Source of the DNA: Tyzzerella sp. An114
GTDB taxonomy: Bacteria; Bacillota; Clostridia; Lachnospirales; Anaerotignaceae
Reading direction: 5' to 3'
Assembly: GCF_002161055.1 (NCBI RefSeq)
Contig: NZ_NFLT01000013.1
Coordinates: forward strand, 1-46,102
Length of the DNA stretch: 46,102 bases
Shown here: positions 8,295-17,084 of the stretch, one piece after another
Layout of the letters: every line of letters starts with the position of its first letter
Numbering within the stretch: the stretch's first letter is position 1
Program-made: the position numbers and the translations under genes
Notes under the pieces: generated by a model
What the model saw: the letters and a program-made list of their open reading frames with translations, nothing else
Told to the model about the DNA's origin: nothing
Database searches by the model: none

Positions 8295-8329
8295 TAACAG
8301 AATTTTAATATGGTTTACGGAGGTATCAT

Positions 8330-9691
8330 ATGGACAATCTTAAATCGATTATTCTTGCTGCCGGAGAAGGTACAAGAATGAAGTCAAAAATGCCTAAAGT
8401 TTTACATCAGATTTTAAATAAATCAATGGTAGATTATGTTATAGATGAAGCTTTTAAATGTGGTTCTGAAGATGTATGTGTTGTTATAGGACACAAAGCC
8501 GATATGGTTAAAGAAGCCATTGGAAATGATAAAGTTAAATTTGCAGTACAAAAAGAGCAGCTTGGAACAGGTCATGCTGTTATGCAGGCTGAGGATTTTA
8601 TAGATGAAAATAAAGATATCATAATACTTTATGGAGATACTCCTCTTATTACAGCTGAGACAATAGAAAAACTTGTAGCTTTCCATAGAAACGAGAAAAA
8701 CGGCTGTACAATAGTTTCTGCTATTGTTGATGACCCAACTGGATATGGTCATATTATAAGAAATGAAGATGGAAGTTTTAAAAAGAATGTTGAGCATAAA
8801 GATGCAACAGATGAAGAAAAAGCTGTAAAAGAAATAAATACAGGTATATATTGTTTTGACGGTGCAAAACTTAAAAGTGCACTTAAAAAACTTACAAATA
8901 ATAATGCTCAGGGTGAATATTATCTTCCTGATACCCTTGAGATAATACTCTCTGATGGAAGTAATGTTAATGCTATGACAACAGATGATGTGACAGAGTT
9001 TTTTGGTGTTAATTCAAGAGTTCAGCTTGCTGAGGCAACAGAGCTTATGAAAAAGAGAATTAACAGAAAACACATGGAAAATGGTGTTACAATAATTGAC
9101 CCAGCTAACACATATATTGATGCTTCAGTTGAGATTGGCTGTGATACAATAGTATATCCTGGTTCTGTTATTGAGGGAAAAACTGTTATCGGTGAAGATT
9201 GTAAAATTGGCCCAAATGCCAGAATAACAAACATGATTATCGGTGATGGTGTTAAATTCCAAGCTTCAACTGGTATGGATTCTAAGGTTGGAAATCGCAC
9301 AACAGTAGGTCCTTACGCTTATATAAGACCAAATTCAAATATTGGTGAAGATGTTAAAGTTGGAGACTTTGTTGAAATTAAAAATTCAAATGTTGGAAAT
9401 GGTACAAAGATTTCACATCTTACTTATGTTGGAGACAGTGACTGTGGTGAGAGAATAAACTTTGGCTGTGGTACTGTAACTGTAAACTATGACGGTAAAA
9501 AGAAATTTAGAACTGTCATTGAAGATGATGTATTTATTGGCTGTAATGCTAACCTTGTTGCACCTGTAACACTTAAAAAAGGCTCTTATGTAGCAGCAGG
9601 TTCAACTATAACAAAAGATGTTCCAGAAGATGTTTTAGCTGTTGCAAGAGCTAGACAGCAGATTATTGAAGGTTGGACAAAAAAACACTAA
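8330..9691 (+). CDS. glmU: bifunctional UDP-GlcNAc pyrophosphorylase / GlcN-1-P acetyltransferase
   Basis: A 453-residue cytoplasmic enzyme making UDP-GlcNAc, the precursor of peptidoglycan and surface polysaccharide. The N-terminal uridyltransferase carries LAAGEGTRMKSKMPKVLH (residues about 8-25) and the GDTPL motif near residue 103. From about residue 250 onward there is a left-handed beta-helix of hexapeptide repeats with acetyltransferase motifs such as YIRPNSNIGEDVKVGDFVEI and NYDGKKKFRT. Length is standard. GGAGG lies 7 nt upstream of the ATG. prs follows 131 nt later with its own promoter; glmU-prs order is conserved in Firmicutes, where spoVG usually precedes them. Here spoVG is about 19 kb away. 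The product feeds MurA, whose gene lies in this window. Confidence 0.97.
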   Translation: MDNLKSIILAAGEGTRMKSKMPKVLHQILNKSMVDYVIDEAFKCGSEDVCVVIGHKADMVKEAIGNDKVKFAVQKEQLGTGHAVMQAEDFIDENKDIIILYGDTPLITAETIEKLVAFHRNEKNGCTIVSAIVDDPTGYGHIIRNEDGSFKKNVEHKDATDEEKAVKEINTGIYCFDGAKLKSALKKLTNNNAQGEYYLPDTLEIILSDGSNVNAMTTDDVTEFFGVNSRVQLAEATELMKKRINRKHMENGVTIIDPANTYIDASVEIGCDTIVYPGSVIEGKTVIGEDCKIGPNARITNMIIGDGVKFQASTGMDSKVGNRTTVGPYAYIRPNSNIGEDVKVGDFVEIKNSNVGNGTKISHLTYVGDSDCGERINFGCGTVTVNYDGKKKFRTVIEDDVFIGCNANLVAPVTLKKGSYVAAGSTITKDVPEDVLAVARARQQIIEGWTKKH

Positions 9692-9702
9692 TTTTTAATG
9701 TG

Positions 9703-9731
9703 TTGAATTTTAAATAGTACTGTGATACTAT
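9703..9731 (+). promoter_or_regulatory. candidate prs promoter
   Basis: TTGAAT (9703-9708), a 17-bp spacer and TACTAT (9726-9731) lie about 90 bp before prs. No terminator separates glmU from prs, so prs is probably served both by read-through and by this promoter. Confidence 0.5.
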
Positions 9732-9822
9732 ATTCTTTGCGAAATTGTTTATCAATTTAAAACTTTATTATAAACCATTAATTTTATTAAACTAACGAAA
9801 GAATTAGGGGGACACAAACATT

Positions 9823-10782
9823 ATGATGTATACTTGCAGAAGCAACATCAAAATCTTTGCTTGTAATTCAAATATTGAACTTGCAAAGTCAATTGCCAAA
9901 AGTTTAGGATTATCACTTGGAGATGCTGAAGTTAGCCAGTTCAGCGATGGAGAAATTTCAATGAAAATCAATGAAACAATCCGTGGTGCAGACGTTTATA
10001 TTATCCAGTCAACATCTTATCCAGTAAATGATAACCTTATGGAGCTTCTTATCATGATTGATGCCATGAAGAGAGCTTCAGCAGGAAGAATAACAGCTGT
10101 TATTCCTTACTATGGATATGCTAGACAGGATAGAAAAACAAGAGCTAGAGACCCAATCAGTGCAAAACTTGTTGCAAACCTTCTTACATCAGCAGGTGCT
10201 AACAGAGTTCTTACAATGGATCTTCACTGTGCTCAGATACAGGGCTTCTTTGATATCCCTGTTGATAACCTTGTTGGACTTCCATTACTTACGAACTATT
10301 ACAGCCAGAAATATGGCGAAGATTTAAGCGAGTTTGTTGCTGTTTCTCCAGACCTTGGAAGCGTTGGAAGAACAAGAGGTTTTGCTACAAAACTTGATAT
10401 TCCTCTTGCAATTATCGACAAGAGAAGACCAAAAGCAAATGTCAGCGAGATTATGAACATCATAGGTAATGTTGAAGGAAAGAGAGTTATAATCGTAGAC
10501 GATATGATTGATACAGCAGGTACTATTACAAACGCTGCAAATGCTCTTAAAGAAAGAGGAGCTATTGAAGTTGACGCTTGTTGTACACACCCTGTTTTAT
10601 CAGGTCCTGCTATTGAAAGAATTGAAAAATCAGCTATTGATGAACTTCTTATACTTGATACAATAGAACTTCCAGAAGAGAAGAAAATTGCAAAAATCAA
10701 ACAGGTTTCTGTTGCTCCTATTTTTGCTGATGCTATCAATCGTATTCACGAAGGTATTTCAGTTTCAAAATTATTTGACTAA
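9823..10782 (+). CDS. prs: ribose-phosphate pyrophosphokinase
   Basis: A 319-residue PRPP synthetase, transferring pyrophosphate from ATP to ribose-5-phosphate for nucleotide, NAD, His and Trp synthesis. Visible blocks are [19 protein letters not shown] (residues about 40-58), the flexible-loop region [20 protein letters not shown], the metal and substrate segment [19 protein letters not shown], and the PRPP-binding loop [14 protein letters not shown] near residue 224. Length is typical of class I enzymes. The ATG at 9823 is preceded by AGGGGGA; the ATG at 9826 would work equally well. Codon use has more C-ending codons than its neighbours, consistent with high expression. A strong terminator follows. 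Confidence 0.97.
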   Translation: MMYTCRSNIKIFACNSNIELAKSIAKSLGLSLGDAEVSQFSDGEISMKINETIRGADVYIIQSTSYPVNDNLMELLIMIDAMKRASAGRITAVIPYYGYARQDRKTRARDPISAKLVANLLTSAGANRVLTMDLHCAQIQGFFDIPVDNLVGLPLLTNYYSQKYGEDLSEFVAVSPDLGSVGRTRGFATKLDIPLAIIDKRRPKANVSEIMNIIGNVEGKRVIIVDDMIDTAGTITNAANALKERGAIEVDACCTHPVLSGPAIERIEKSAIDELLILDTIELPEEKKIAKIKQVSVAPIFADAINRIHEGISVSKLFD

Positions 10783-10792
10783 TAATAAAAAG

Positions 10793-10824
10793 AGAGTATG
10801 GATTATAATCCATACTCTTTTTTT
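10793..10824 (+). terminator. intrinsic terminator after prs
   Basis: A perfect 26-bp palindrome (10793-10818, half-site AGAGTATGGATTA) is followed by a run of T. Confidence 0.93.
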
Positions 10825-10891
10825 ATTTGTAGTATTTATGTACAAAAATAAATGCACATATAAAAATTGTATATTACATACAAAACTTTAA

Positions 10892-10909
10892 TTGAGTATT
10901 TATTAACAA
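10892..10909. promoter_or_regulatory. weak Rex-like site upstream of ldhA
   Basis: TTGAGTA-TTTA-TTAACAA has one perfect half-site of the Rex consensus TTGTTAA-N4-TTAACAA and one poor half-site. It lies about 160 bp upstream of the ldhA promoter in the 390-nt gap between prs and ldhA, which otherwise holds the prs terminator and the ldhA promoter. Confidence 0.25.
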
Positions 10910-11050
10910 AATACAATATTCTTATATGGCATTTTTTACATAAAGTGAGTAAGTTTTATAGTAAAAACGGAAAAATATTTTATTTGAATAAAAGGTAACT
11001 ACTTATGCAATACTTACAAGTGTACAGCTATTAATTATATGAAAGGGTTA

Positions 11051-11079
11051 TTGACAAAGCTGTAAAATTGTATTATATT
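11051..11079 (+). promoter_or_regulatory. promoter of the D-lactate dehydrogenase gene
   Basis: A perfect TTGACA (11051-11056), a 17-bp spacer and TATATT (11074-11079) make this one of the best sigma-A promoters in the window. The untranslated leader would be about 85 nt. Confidence 0.75.
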
Positions 11080-11095
11080 GTTAAAAGTAAAACAA
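11078..11095. promoter_or_regulatory. candidate Rex operator overlapping the ldhA promoter
   Basis: TTGTTAA-AAGT-AAAACAA matches the Rex consensus TTGTTAA-N4-TTAACAA at 12 of 14 specified bases. It overlaps the end of the -10 box and the start-site region, where a bound repressor would block transcription. Rex responds to NADH/NAD+ and commonly controls lactate and alcohol dehydrogenases in Clostridia. Confidence 0.55.
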
Positions 11096-11172
11096 AGCAA
11101 AATTTATAAAGTAAAGTTGAAGTTATTTATTTAAGTTTTTTATAATATGTTCTTTTATAGGGAGGATTTTAA

Positions 11173-12153
11173 ATGAAAATAGCATTTTTTGACACAAAAC
11201 CTTATTTCAAAGATACTTTTGGCCCTTTAGCTAAAGAGTATGGATATGAAATAACTTTCTTTGATGAAAGATTAACTCCAGAAACAGCTAAACTTGCAGC
11301 AGGTCATGATGCAACTTGTTCTTTCGTTAATGATGAAGTTCCAGCAGAAGCTGTTAGAACACTTAAAGAAGTTGGTGTAAAAGTTATACTTCTTCGTTGT
11401 GCTGGATTTGACAGTGTTGACCTTGCTGTTGCTAAAGAGTGTGGTCTTCCTGTTCTTCGTGTTCCTGCTTATTCTCCAGAGTCAGTTGCTGAGCATGGTG
11501 CAGCTTTACTTTTAGGAGTAAACAGAAAAGTTCATTTATCATACAACAGATCAGTTAAATTCAACTTTAATGTTGCTGGATTAGACGGTATTGGTCTCTA
11601 TGGCAGAACAGCTGGTGTTATCGGTACAGGTAAAATCGGTAAATGTATGATTAACATATTAAAAGGTTTCGGAATGAAAATTATATGCTATGATGCATAC
11701 CCAGACACAAAGAGTGGTCTTGAATATGTAGACCTTGACACACTTTACAAAGAGTCAGATATTATATCTCTTCACTGCCCATATATGCCATCAACACATC
11801 ATATGATTAATGCTGAGTCTATCGCTAAAATGAAAGACGGCGTTATAATCGTAAACGTTGCAAGAGGTGCTTTAATTGATTCAGAAGCTCTTGTTGATGC
11901 TGTTGAATCTGGAAAAGTTCGTGGTGCAGGTCTTGACGTTTGTGAAGTTGAACATGATTATTTCTTCGAAGACAGAAGTAACCTTGAAAAACATGACCCA
12001 ACTCTTTCAAGAATGCTTTCAAATGAAAATATACTCCTTACAGGACATCTTGCATTCTTAACAGACGTTGCTTTAAATTCTATTGCTAAAGTTACTCTTG
12101 ATAACTTAAAAGCTTTTGAAGAAGGTAGAGAGCTTGTTAATGAAGTAAAATAA
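11173..12153 (+). CDS. ldhA: D-lactate dehydrogenase (D-2-hydroxyacid dehydrogenase family)
   Basis: A 326-residue cytoplasmic NAD-dependent D-2-hydroxyacid dehydrogenase reducing pyruvate to D-lactate and reoxidising NADH. The NAD motif is VIGTGKIGKCM (about residues 149-159). Catalytic residues of the family are seen as Arg in NVARGAL (about 232), Glu in the DVCEVEHD segment (about 260) and His in LTGHLAF (about 292). The segment EHDYFFEDRSN closely follows the E. coli LdhA type rather than glycerate or phosphoglycerate dehydrogenases. A related role on branched 2-oxo acids remains possible. GGGAGG precedes the ATG. It is monocistronic, with a strong promoter, a Rex-like operator and a terminator. 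C-ending codons suggest high expression. Confidence 0.9.
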   Translation: MKIAFFDTKPYFKDTFGPLAKEYGYEITFFDERLTPETAKLAAGHDATCSFVNDEVPAEAVRTLKEVGVKVILLRCAGFDSVDLAVAKECGLPVLRVPAYSPESVAEHGAALLLGVNRKVHLSYNRSVKFNFNVAGLDGIGLYGRTAGVIGTGKIGKCMINILKGFGMKIICYDAYPDTKSGLEYVDLDTLYKESDIISLHCPYMPSTHHMINAESIAKMKDGVIIVNVARGALIDSEALVDAVESGKVRGAGLDVCEVEHDYFFEDRSNLEKHDPTLSRMLSNENILLTGHLAFLTDVALNSIAKVTLDNLKAFEEGRELVNEVK

Positions 12154-12170
12154 TATTTAAAAATATTACA

Positions 12171-12203
12171 AAAAAGATACCGATTTTTTCGGTATCTTTT
12201 TTT
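12171..12203 (+). terminator. intrinsic terminator after ldhA
   Basis: The stem AAAAAGATACCG / CGGTATCTTTTT with an AT-only loop is followed by T residues. The rest of the gap up to 12403 is AT-rich with no convincing promoter; a TATAAT at 12364-12369 lacks a good -35. Confidence 0.93.
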
Positions 12204-12403
12204 GTTTTGGGGAACAAAATTGTATTATTATACGTCAAAACAAATAAAATGTACTTTTGTAATGAAATTGAAAGAATTAATTAGTATATATTGTATTTAA
12301 TAAAAGTCCATTTTATGTTAAAATTATAAAAAAATTAAAAAAATATTAGTAGATTATTAGTTTTATAATGATTTTTTTAATAAATAAAAGGGGGAAGATA
12401 ATT

Positions 12404-14617
12404 ATGAAACGCAAAATAGCGGTAACAATGGCCATGTTAATGGCTTGTTCTTCTGTTGTTCCAACTTTTGGTGCTGTAACATTTAAAGATATTGATGATG
12501 TGCCTTGGCAAGGAGCTCAGACATTTATAAATAGAGCCGGAGAGCTTGAAATTATGGTTGGAGAAGTTGTTGACGGAGAACGTTATTTCAGAGGTAAAGA
12601 CAACGTTACTTGTTTTGAGACTGTTCAGCTTGTGTATAGTATGCTTGATAAGACTGGAAACCTTAAGAGTACTGAAGGTGTTGAAAGCAAATGGTCTTAT
12701 GTTATGAAACAGTTGAGTGTTCCTGAATGGGCATATCCTTGTATTTCTTATTCTCTTGAATATGGAATAGTTTCTATGTCAGAGGTTGGAAAATTTACAA
12801 ATGCATCAAAGGGAACTCCTACATATGCAACACGTGAAGCAGCAGCTGTAATACTTGGAAAAGCTATGTCTGATAAGTATACTCTTGATACAGATGCTAA
12901 ACTTTCATTTAGTGATGCATCTTCTGTAAATGACACAAGTGTTCAGTATGTAGAACTTCTTGCTAGACTTGAAATTTTCCTTGGAGATTATAATAACAAT
13001 TTCAATCCTAAAGTTGCCATAAATAGAGCTGAAATGGCTACAATAATAACAAAGGCTTATGATAAAATGAATACAGGAAGCTCAAACAATGAAGATAATA
13101 ATAATTCATCAGAAACTGAACAGCCTTCAACTGGAACAACTATTGCAGCAGGAAGTGTTATATCTGTAAACGATATGGGTTCATCATATCTTGTTACAAT
13201 ACTTAAGAGTGATGGAGATAAAATAGGTCTTTTTGCAAGTTCTTCAACAACTGTAACAAATATTGGAGGAGGAACTTCAACATATACTGCTCTTTCTGCT
13301 GGAGATACTCTTAAAGATATTACTTATAGTGGAGCTGACATAAAGAGTCTTACAATAACATATGATGCTGACCCTGGTCTCAATCAGAACATAGGTAAAG
13401 TTGAAGGTACTATTGATGAGATATATAACGATATTGTTTATATAAATAAGAGTACAGGCGGTACAGCTAAATATTATATAAATGTAAATTGTGATTATAT
13501 TCTTGACGGAAAGACTGCTTCACAGAAAGATATATTTGATGCTTATAAAAAAGGCAGAGTTGATGTATCGGTAAGTCTTAATGTTAAAGGTGAGGCTACA
13601 AAACTTGATTGTACTACTAAAGAAAGTGATTATATGTACGGTGAACTTAGAAGTATATCAAGAAGTGGTCTTACAATAAAGAAATCAGGAAGAACATACA
13701 CAACAGATTATAGTTGGATAAATGGTGAATCTGACGATGTTGATTTCTATCTTGAAGGTAAGAATTCATCATATACAGATGTAAGAGATGCTTTTGATAG
13801 TTATAGTACAACATATGTAAAATATGTTACAGACAGTAGAGATGACGTTAAGAGACTTTATGTTTCAAAATATGATTTTGAAGATAATAGCAGCAGTGAT
13901 GGTACTTATAAAGGTACAATAAATGATGTAAGCAGAAGATATGTAAACTTTAAGAAATCAGGTTCAAGTTCATATAAAGAATATAATTTTAAGGGTGATG
14001 ATATTGATAACGCAACTCTTAAAATTGACGGAAAAACATATGATTACTATGATTTCAGAGACAAGCTTGACAGTGCAGGCACTTTATCTGTAACAATAGA
14101 AGTTAACAGTAAAGATGAAGTTACAAGAATTACTGCTACAACAACAAGTAGTTCTGATACATCAGGAGTAATAAAGAGCATGACATCATCAACAATAGCA
14201 ATAGGTTCATCATCAAATAAATATGATATTGCTAGTGGTGTAAGTGTTTCAATAGATGGAAACAGCGATTATAATATTGATGACCTTAGAAAATTTGTTG
14301 ATGATAGATATATAACAATGGAAGCTAACTTAACAATAAAATCATCTAAAGTAACAAAAATTGAAGCTCATATTAAAAAAGTTGAGGGTGATCTTAGATA
14401 CTTTGACAGCAGACGTGGAGAGCTTGAAGTTAGAACTCCAGACAGAACAACAATGGCCTTTGATTTTAAAACATCAACTCTTAATGTAAAAGGTGATGAA
14501 AGGTCTGTTGATGACCTTGAATATTACATGAATGACAAGGGTAGAGAATATGAAGTTGTTGTTGAGGTTGACCCTTCAAATGGATATGCTTCAACTATAA
14601 CTGTAACAGAAATATAA
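12404..14617 (+). CDS. SLH-domain cell-surface protein with five tandem C-terminal repeats
   Basis: A 737-residue secreted protein. Residues 1-24 form a signal peptide (MKRK basic start, hydrophobic core, likely cleavage after TFGA). Three degenerate S-layer-homology modules follow (about 24-83, 96-157 and 168-222) for non-covalent cell-wall anchoring. Next are a Ser/Asn/Thr linker (about 224-245), a beta-rich domain, and five related repeats of about 75-85 residues (about 331-408, 410-495, 499-584, 585-658, 659-737). Each repeat has a G-x-I/L start, a central short DG- or EG-containing segment, a D-L/F/V-R-type helix and a closing V-T/K-x-I strand. No enzyme motif was seen, so a structural or adhesive S-layer role is inferred. 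ATG 12404 follows AGGGGGA; the in-frame ATG at 12368 would displace the signal peptide. Confidence 0.85.
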   Translation: MKRKIAVTMAMLMACSSVVPTFGAVTFKDIDDVPWQGAQTFINRAGELEIMVGEVVDGERYFRGKDNVTCFETVQLVYSMLDKTGNLKSTEGVESKWSYVMKQLSVPEWAYPCISYSLEYGIVSMSEVGKFTNASKGTPTYATREAAAVILGKAMSDKYTLDTDAKLSFSDASSVNDTSVQYVELLARLEIFLGDYNNNFNPKVAINRAEMATIITKAYDKMNTGSSNNEDNNNSSETEQPSTGTTIAAGSVISVNDMGSSYLVTILKSDGDKIGLFASSSTTVTNIGGGTSTYTALSAGDTLKDITYSGADIKSLTITYDADPGLNQNIGKVEGTIDEIYNDIVYINKSTGGTAKYYINVNCDYILDGKTASQKDIFDAYKKGRVDVSVSLNVKGEATKLDCTTKESDYMYGELRSISRSGLTIKKSGRTYTTDYSWINGESDDVDFYLEGKNSSYTDVRDAFDSYSTTYVKYVTDSRDDVKRLYVSKYDFEDNSSSDGTYKGTINDVSRRYVNFKKSGSSSYKEYNFKGDDIDNATLKIDGKTYDYYDFRDKLDSAGTLSVTIEVNSKDEVTRITATTTSSSDTSGVIKSMTSSTIAIGSSSNKYDIASGVSVSIDGNSDYNIDDLRKFVDDRYITMEANLTIKSSKVTKIEAHIKKVEGDLRYFDSRRGELEVRTPDRTTMAFDFKTSTLNVKGDERSVDDLEYYMNDKGREYEVVVEVDPSNGYASTITVTEI

Positions 14618-14629
14618 TTGTACATTTTT

Positions 14630-14656
14630 AGGAGTATGCTTTGCATACTCCTTTTT
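14630..14656 (+). terminator. intrinsic terminator after the SLH gene
   Basis: A perfect 10-bp stem AGGAGTATGC / GCATACTCCT with a TTT loop is followed by a T-run. Confidence 0.93.
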
Positions 14657-14731
14657 ATTGTTATATATTTATAAAAATAGATTTGCTTTTTTGTGTAAAA
14701 CATAAAAAATAAAAAAATATATAAAATTGTG

Positions 14732-14759
14732 TTGACAAAATATAGGTTTGCAGTACATA
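14732..14759 (+). promoter_or_regulatory. promoter of the FAD-dependent dehydrogenase gene
   Basis: A perfect TTGACA (14732-14737) is followed after 16 bp by TACATA (14754-14759), or after 18 bp by CATAAT. The leader is about 55-60 nt. Confidence 0.55.
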
Positions 14760-14821
14760 ATAAGATGTTTTGTGCACATACATGTAAATATTGTTTTTTA
14801 GATTTTCGGAGGTGTTTTCCT

Positions 14822-16198
14822 ATGAATAAGAATTATGATGTTGCTATTATTGGTGGCGGTATAGGCGGAATTATGAATGCTTTTCGTCTCACAGAAAAAA
14901 ATCCGGAACTTAAAGTTGTTATAATTGAAAAGGGACATGAAATTGAAAAGAGAATATGTCCTATTGTAGCAAAGAAAACAGATAAGTGTATAAAATGTAA
15001 ATCATGTGCTATTATGGAAGGTATGGCAGGAGCAGGAGCTTTTTCTGATGGTAAATATGTAATATCAACAGAGTATGGCGGTTGGCTTACAGAATTTTTA
15101 GAGCCTGAAACTGTTATAAACTATATTGAACAGGCTGACGAGATACTTGTAAAATATGGCGCTACAACAGAAAGATTTATGCCTGACAATGAGCTTAAAA
15201 GATTATGTTTACAAAATGACCTTCATATGAGCCAAGCTCAGCTTAAACATCTTGGTACAGATAGCAATTTTGAGACAATGAGAAAACTTATTGTTGCTGT
15301 TGGAAAAAGATGTGAAATACTTTCAGATACAAAAGCTGTCGATGTAAATAAAGACACAAAAGAAATAACAATTGAAGATAGAGAAGGAACAAGAATGATT
15401 TCTGCTGACAAAATAATATTTGCTGTTGGTAGAGCTGGAAGTAGATTTTTCTCAAAATGGTGTGAGGATAATAATATATCCCTTAAAAATAATCAGGTTG
15501 ATATTGGTGTTCGTGTAGAGCTTCCTTCTATGATATGGGAACATTTTTCAAAGAAAATTTATGAACCTAAAATATGGTACAGAAGTAAAGGTTATGGGGA
15601 TACAACTAGAATGTTCTGTTTTAATGAACGTGGAAGTGTTGTAACTGAAAATACAGACGGAATACTTACTGTAAATGGTCATTCATATAGAGATGCTTCA
15701 AGAAAAACTCAAAATTCTAACTTTGCACTTTTATCAACAATAAGATTTACAGAGCCTTTTAAAGAGCCTATTGAATATGCAAGACACGTTGCTAAACTTG
15801 CTAATCTTATAAGTGGTGGAAGTGTACTTGTACAGCGTCTTGGAGACCTGGAAAACGGAAGAAGAACAGATGAAAAACGTCTTGCTCAGTCAACTACAAG
15901 ACCTACAATGAAAGCTGTTGCAGGAGATTTGAGCCTTTGTATACCAAAAAGACAGCTTGATAATATTGTTGAGACACTTCATGCATTGGATAAAATTGCA
16001 CCAGGTACAGCTAACTATGATACACTTCTTTATGGTATAGAATGTAAATATTATTCTGCAAGACCTAAAACTGTTGATTTTGAAATTGAAGGTTGTGACG
16101 GAATATATGCCATAGGTGATGGAGCTGGATTTACACGCTCTCTTTCACAGGCTGCTGCAAATGGTCTTTATGTTGCTGATATTATACTTAATAAATAA
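14822..16198 (+). CDS. FAD-dependent dehydrogenase-like protein (COG2509 type)
   Basis: A 458-residue NAD(P)/FAD-dependent oxidoreductase. The N-terminal dinucleotide-binding motif is VAIIGGGIGGIMNAFRL (residues about 7-23) and is followed by the E of VVIIEKG. A C-terminal FAD block, GIYAIGDGAGFTRSLSQAAANG, lies near residues 428-450. A cysteine cluster (C46 of RICPIV, then CIKCKSC near 56-62) precedes the GAGAFSDGKY motif and could bind a metal or a redox centre. The overall pattern fits COG2509, whose substrate is not known. Length is usual. The ATG at 14822 is preceded by GGAGG; in-frame upstream starts give an atypical Cys/Phe-rich leader. It is monocistronic between its own promoter and terminator. 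Confidence 0.8.
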   Translation: MNKNYDVAIIGGGIGGIMNAFRLTEKNPELKVVIIEKGHEIEKRICPIVAKKTDKCIKCKSCAIMEGMAGAGAFSDGKYVISTEYGGWLTEFLEPETVINYIEQADEILVKYGATTERFMPDNELKRLCLQNDLHMSQAQLKHLGTDSNFETMRKLIVAVGKRCEILSDTKAVDVNKDTKEITIEDREGTRMISADKIIFAVGRAGSRFFSKWCEDNNISLKNNQVDIGVRVELPSMIWEHFSKKIYEPKIWYRSKGYGDTTRMFCFNERGSVVTENTDGILTVNGHSYRDASRKTQNSNFALLSTIRFTEPFKEPIEYARHVAKLANLISGGSVLVQRLGDLENGRRTDEKRLAQSTTRPTMKAVAGDLSLCIPKRQLDNIVETLHALDKIAPGTANYDTLLYGIECKYYSARPKTVDFEIEGCDGIYAIGDGAGFTRSLSQAAANGLYVADIILNK

Positions 16199-16213
16199 AT
16201 TTAAAATATTTTT

Positions 16214-16237
16214 GCCGACACTTTGTGTCGGCTTTTT
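16214..16237 (+). terminator. intrinsic terminator after the FAD protein gene
   Basis: A perfect 8-bp stem GCCGACAC / GTGTCGGC with a TTT loop and five T residues. Confidence 0.95.
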
Positions 16238-16273
16238 ATATTATTAAGATTTTATGAATATTATCTCTATAAT

Positions 16274-16302
16274 TTTACATTGTACTTTAAATTTAGTATA
16301 AT
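16274..16302 (+). promoter_or_regulatory. walR promoter
   Basis: TTTACA (16274-16279), a 17-bp spacer and a perfect TATAAT (16297-16302) lie 70 bp before walR. No WalR-type repeat was seen here, so autoregulation of this promoter is not indicated. Confidence 0.6.
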
Positions 16303-16371
16303 TAAATTTAGTAAATATATAATAATTATAATAATAAAAAGAGCCTTTAAAGGTGTTTTTGGAGGTATTTT

Positions 16372-17064
16372 ATGGGTAAAAAAATACTTGTCGTTGATGA
16401 CGAAAAGGCTATTGCCAATATTATTAAATTTAATTTGAAAAAGGAAGGATATGATGTAATTACAGCGGAAGATGGGGAAATGGGAGTTATAAAGGCTTTT
16501 ACAGAAAATCCTGACCTTATACTTTTAGATATTATGATGCCTAAAATTGATGGATATGAGGCTTGTAAGAGAATTCGTGAGAAAATGTCAACTCCAATAA
16601 TAATGCTTACTGCAAGAGCTGAGGAGGTTGATAAAGTTTTAGGTCTTGAGCTTGGGGCTGATGACTATGTTACAAAGCCTTTCGGTATAAGAGAGCTTAT
16701 GGCGAGAGTTAAAGCTAATCTTAGAAAATATGACGCTGTCATAAAAACATCTGAAATGTCATCTAATATTATAGATTTTGGTAGACTTGTTATAGACCTT
16801 GACAGATATGAAGTTAAAAAAGATGGAAATGTAATTGATTTAACATTCAGAGAGTTTGAGCTTTTAAAATTCCTTGCACAGCAGAAATCACAAGTATTTT
16901 CAAGAGAAGTTCTCCTTGAAAAAGTTTGGGGCTATGAGTATTTTGGAGATGTTAGAACTGTTGATGTTACCATAAGACGTTTGAGAGAAAAAATTGAAGA
17001 TGACCCGGGAAAACCTTCTTATATACTCACTAAAAGAGGAGTAGGCTATTATTTTAATAGCTGA
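16372..17064 (+). CDS. walR: OmpR/PhoB-family response regulator WalR (YycF)
   Basis: A 230-residue response regulator. The receiver domain (about 3-118) has the acidic pocket DDE (residues 9-11), phosphoacceptor D53 in LLDIMMP, the T of MLTARAEE and K of VTKPFG. The C-terminal winged-helix DNA-binding domain (about 132-229) includes [14 protein letters not shown] and [20 protein letters not shown]. It sits before a WalK-like kinase and the yycH, yycI, walJ and rlmH genes, the gene set that defines the wal (yyc) system controlling cell-wall metabolism in Firmicutes. That context supports WalR over PhoP or PhoB. GGAGG is 7 nt before the ATG. A TGTWAH-N5-TGTWAH target lies downstream at 18946-18962. 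Confidence 0.9.
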   Translation: MGKKILVVDDEKAIANIIKFNLKKEGYDVITAEDGEMGVIKAFTENPDLILLDIMMPKIDGYEACKRIREKMSTPIIMLTARAEEVDKVLGLELGADDYVTKPFGIRELMARVKANLRKYDAVIKTSEMSSNIIDFGRLVIDLDRYEVKKDGNVIDLTFREFELLKFLAQQKSQVFSREVLLEKVWGYEYFGDVRTVDVTIRRLREKIEDDPGKPSYILTKRGVGYYFNS

Positions 17065-17084
17065 TTTTAAGGTCTGGTGTGTTT

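Noticed and set aside
10688-10891. Open frame of 67 codons over the prs 3' end and terminator
   Set aside because: Out of frame with prs, runs through a terminator and has no ribosome site.
13396-14617. Idea that the repeated SLH-protein region is a phase-variable DNA repeat
   Set aside because: The units are related only at protein level; no exact tandem DNA repeats were seen.
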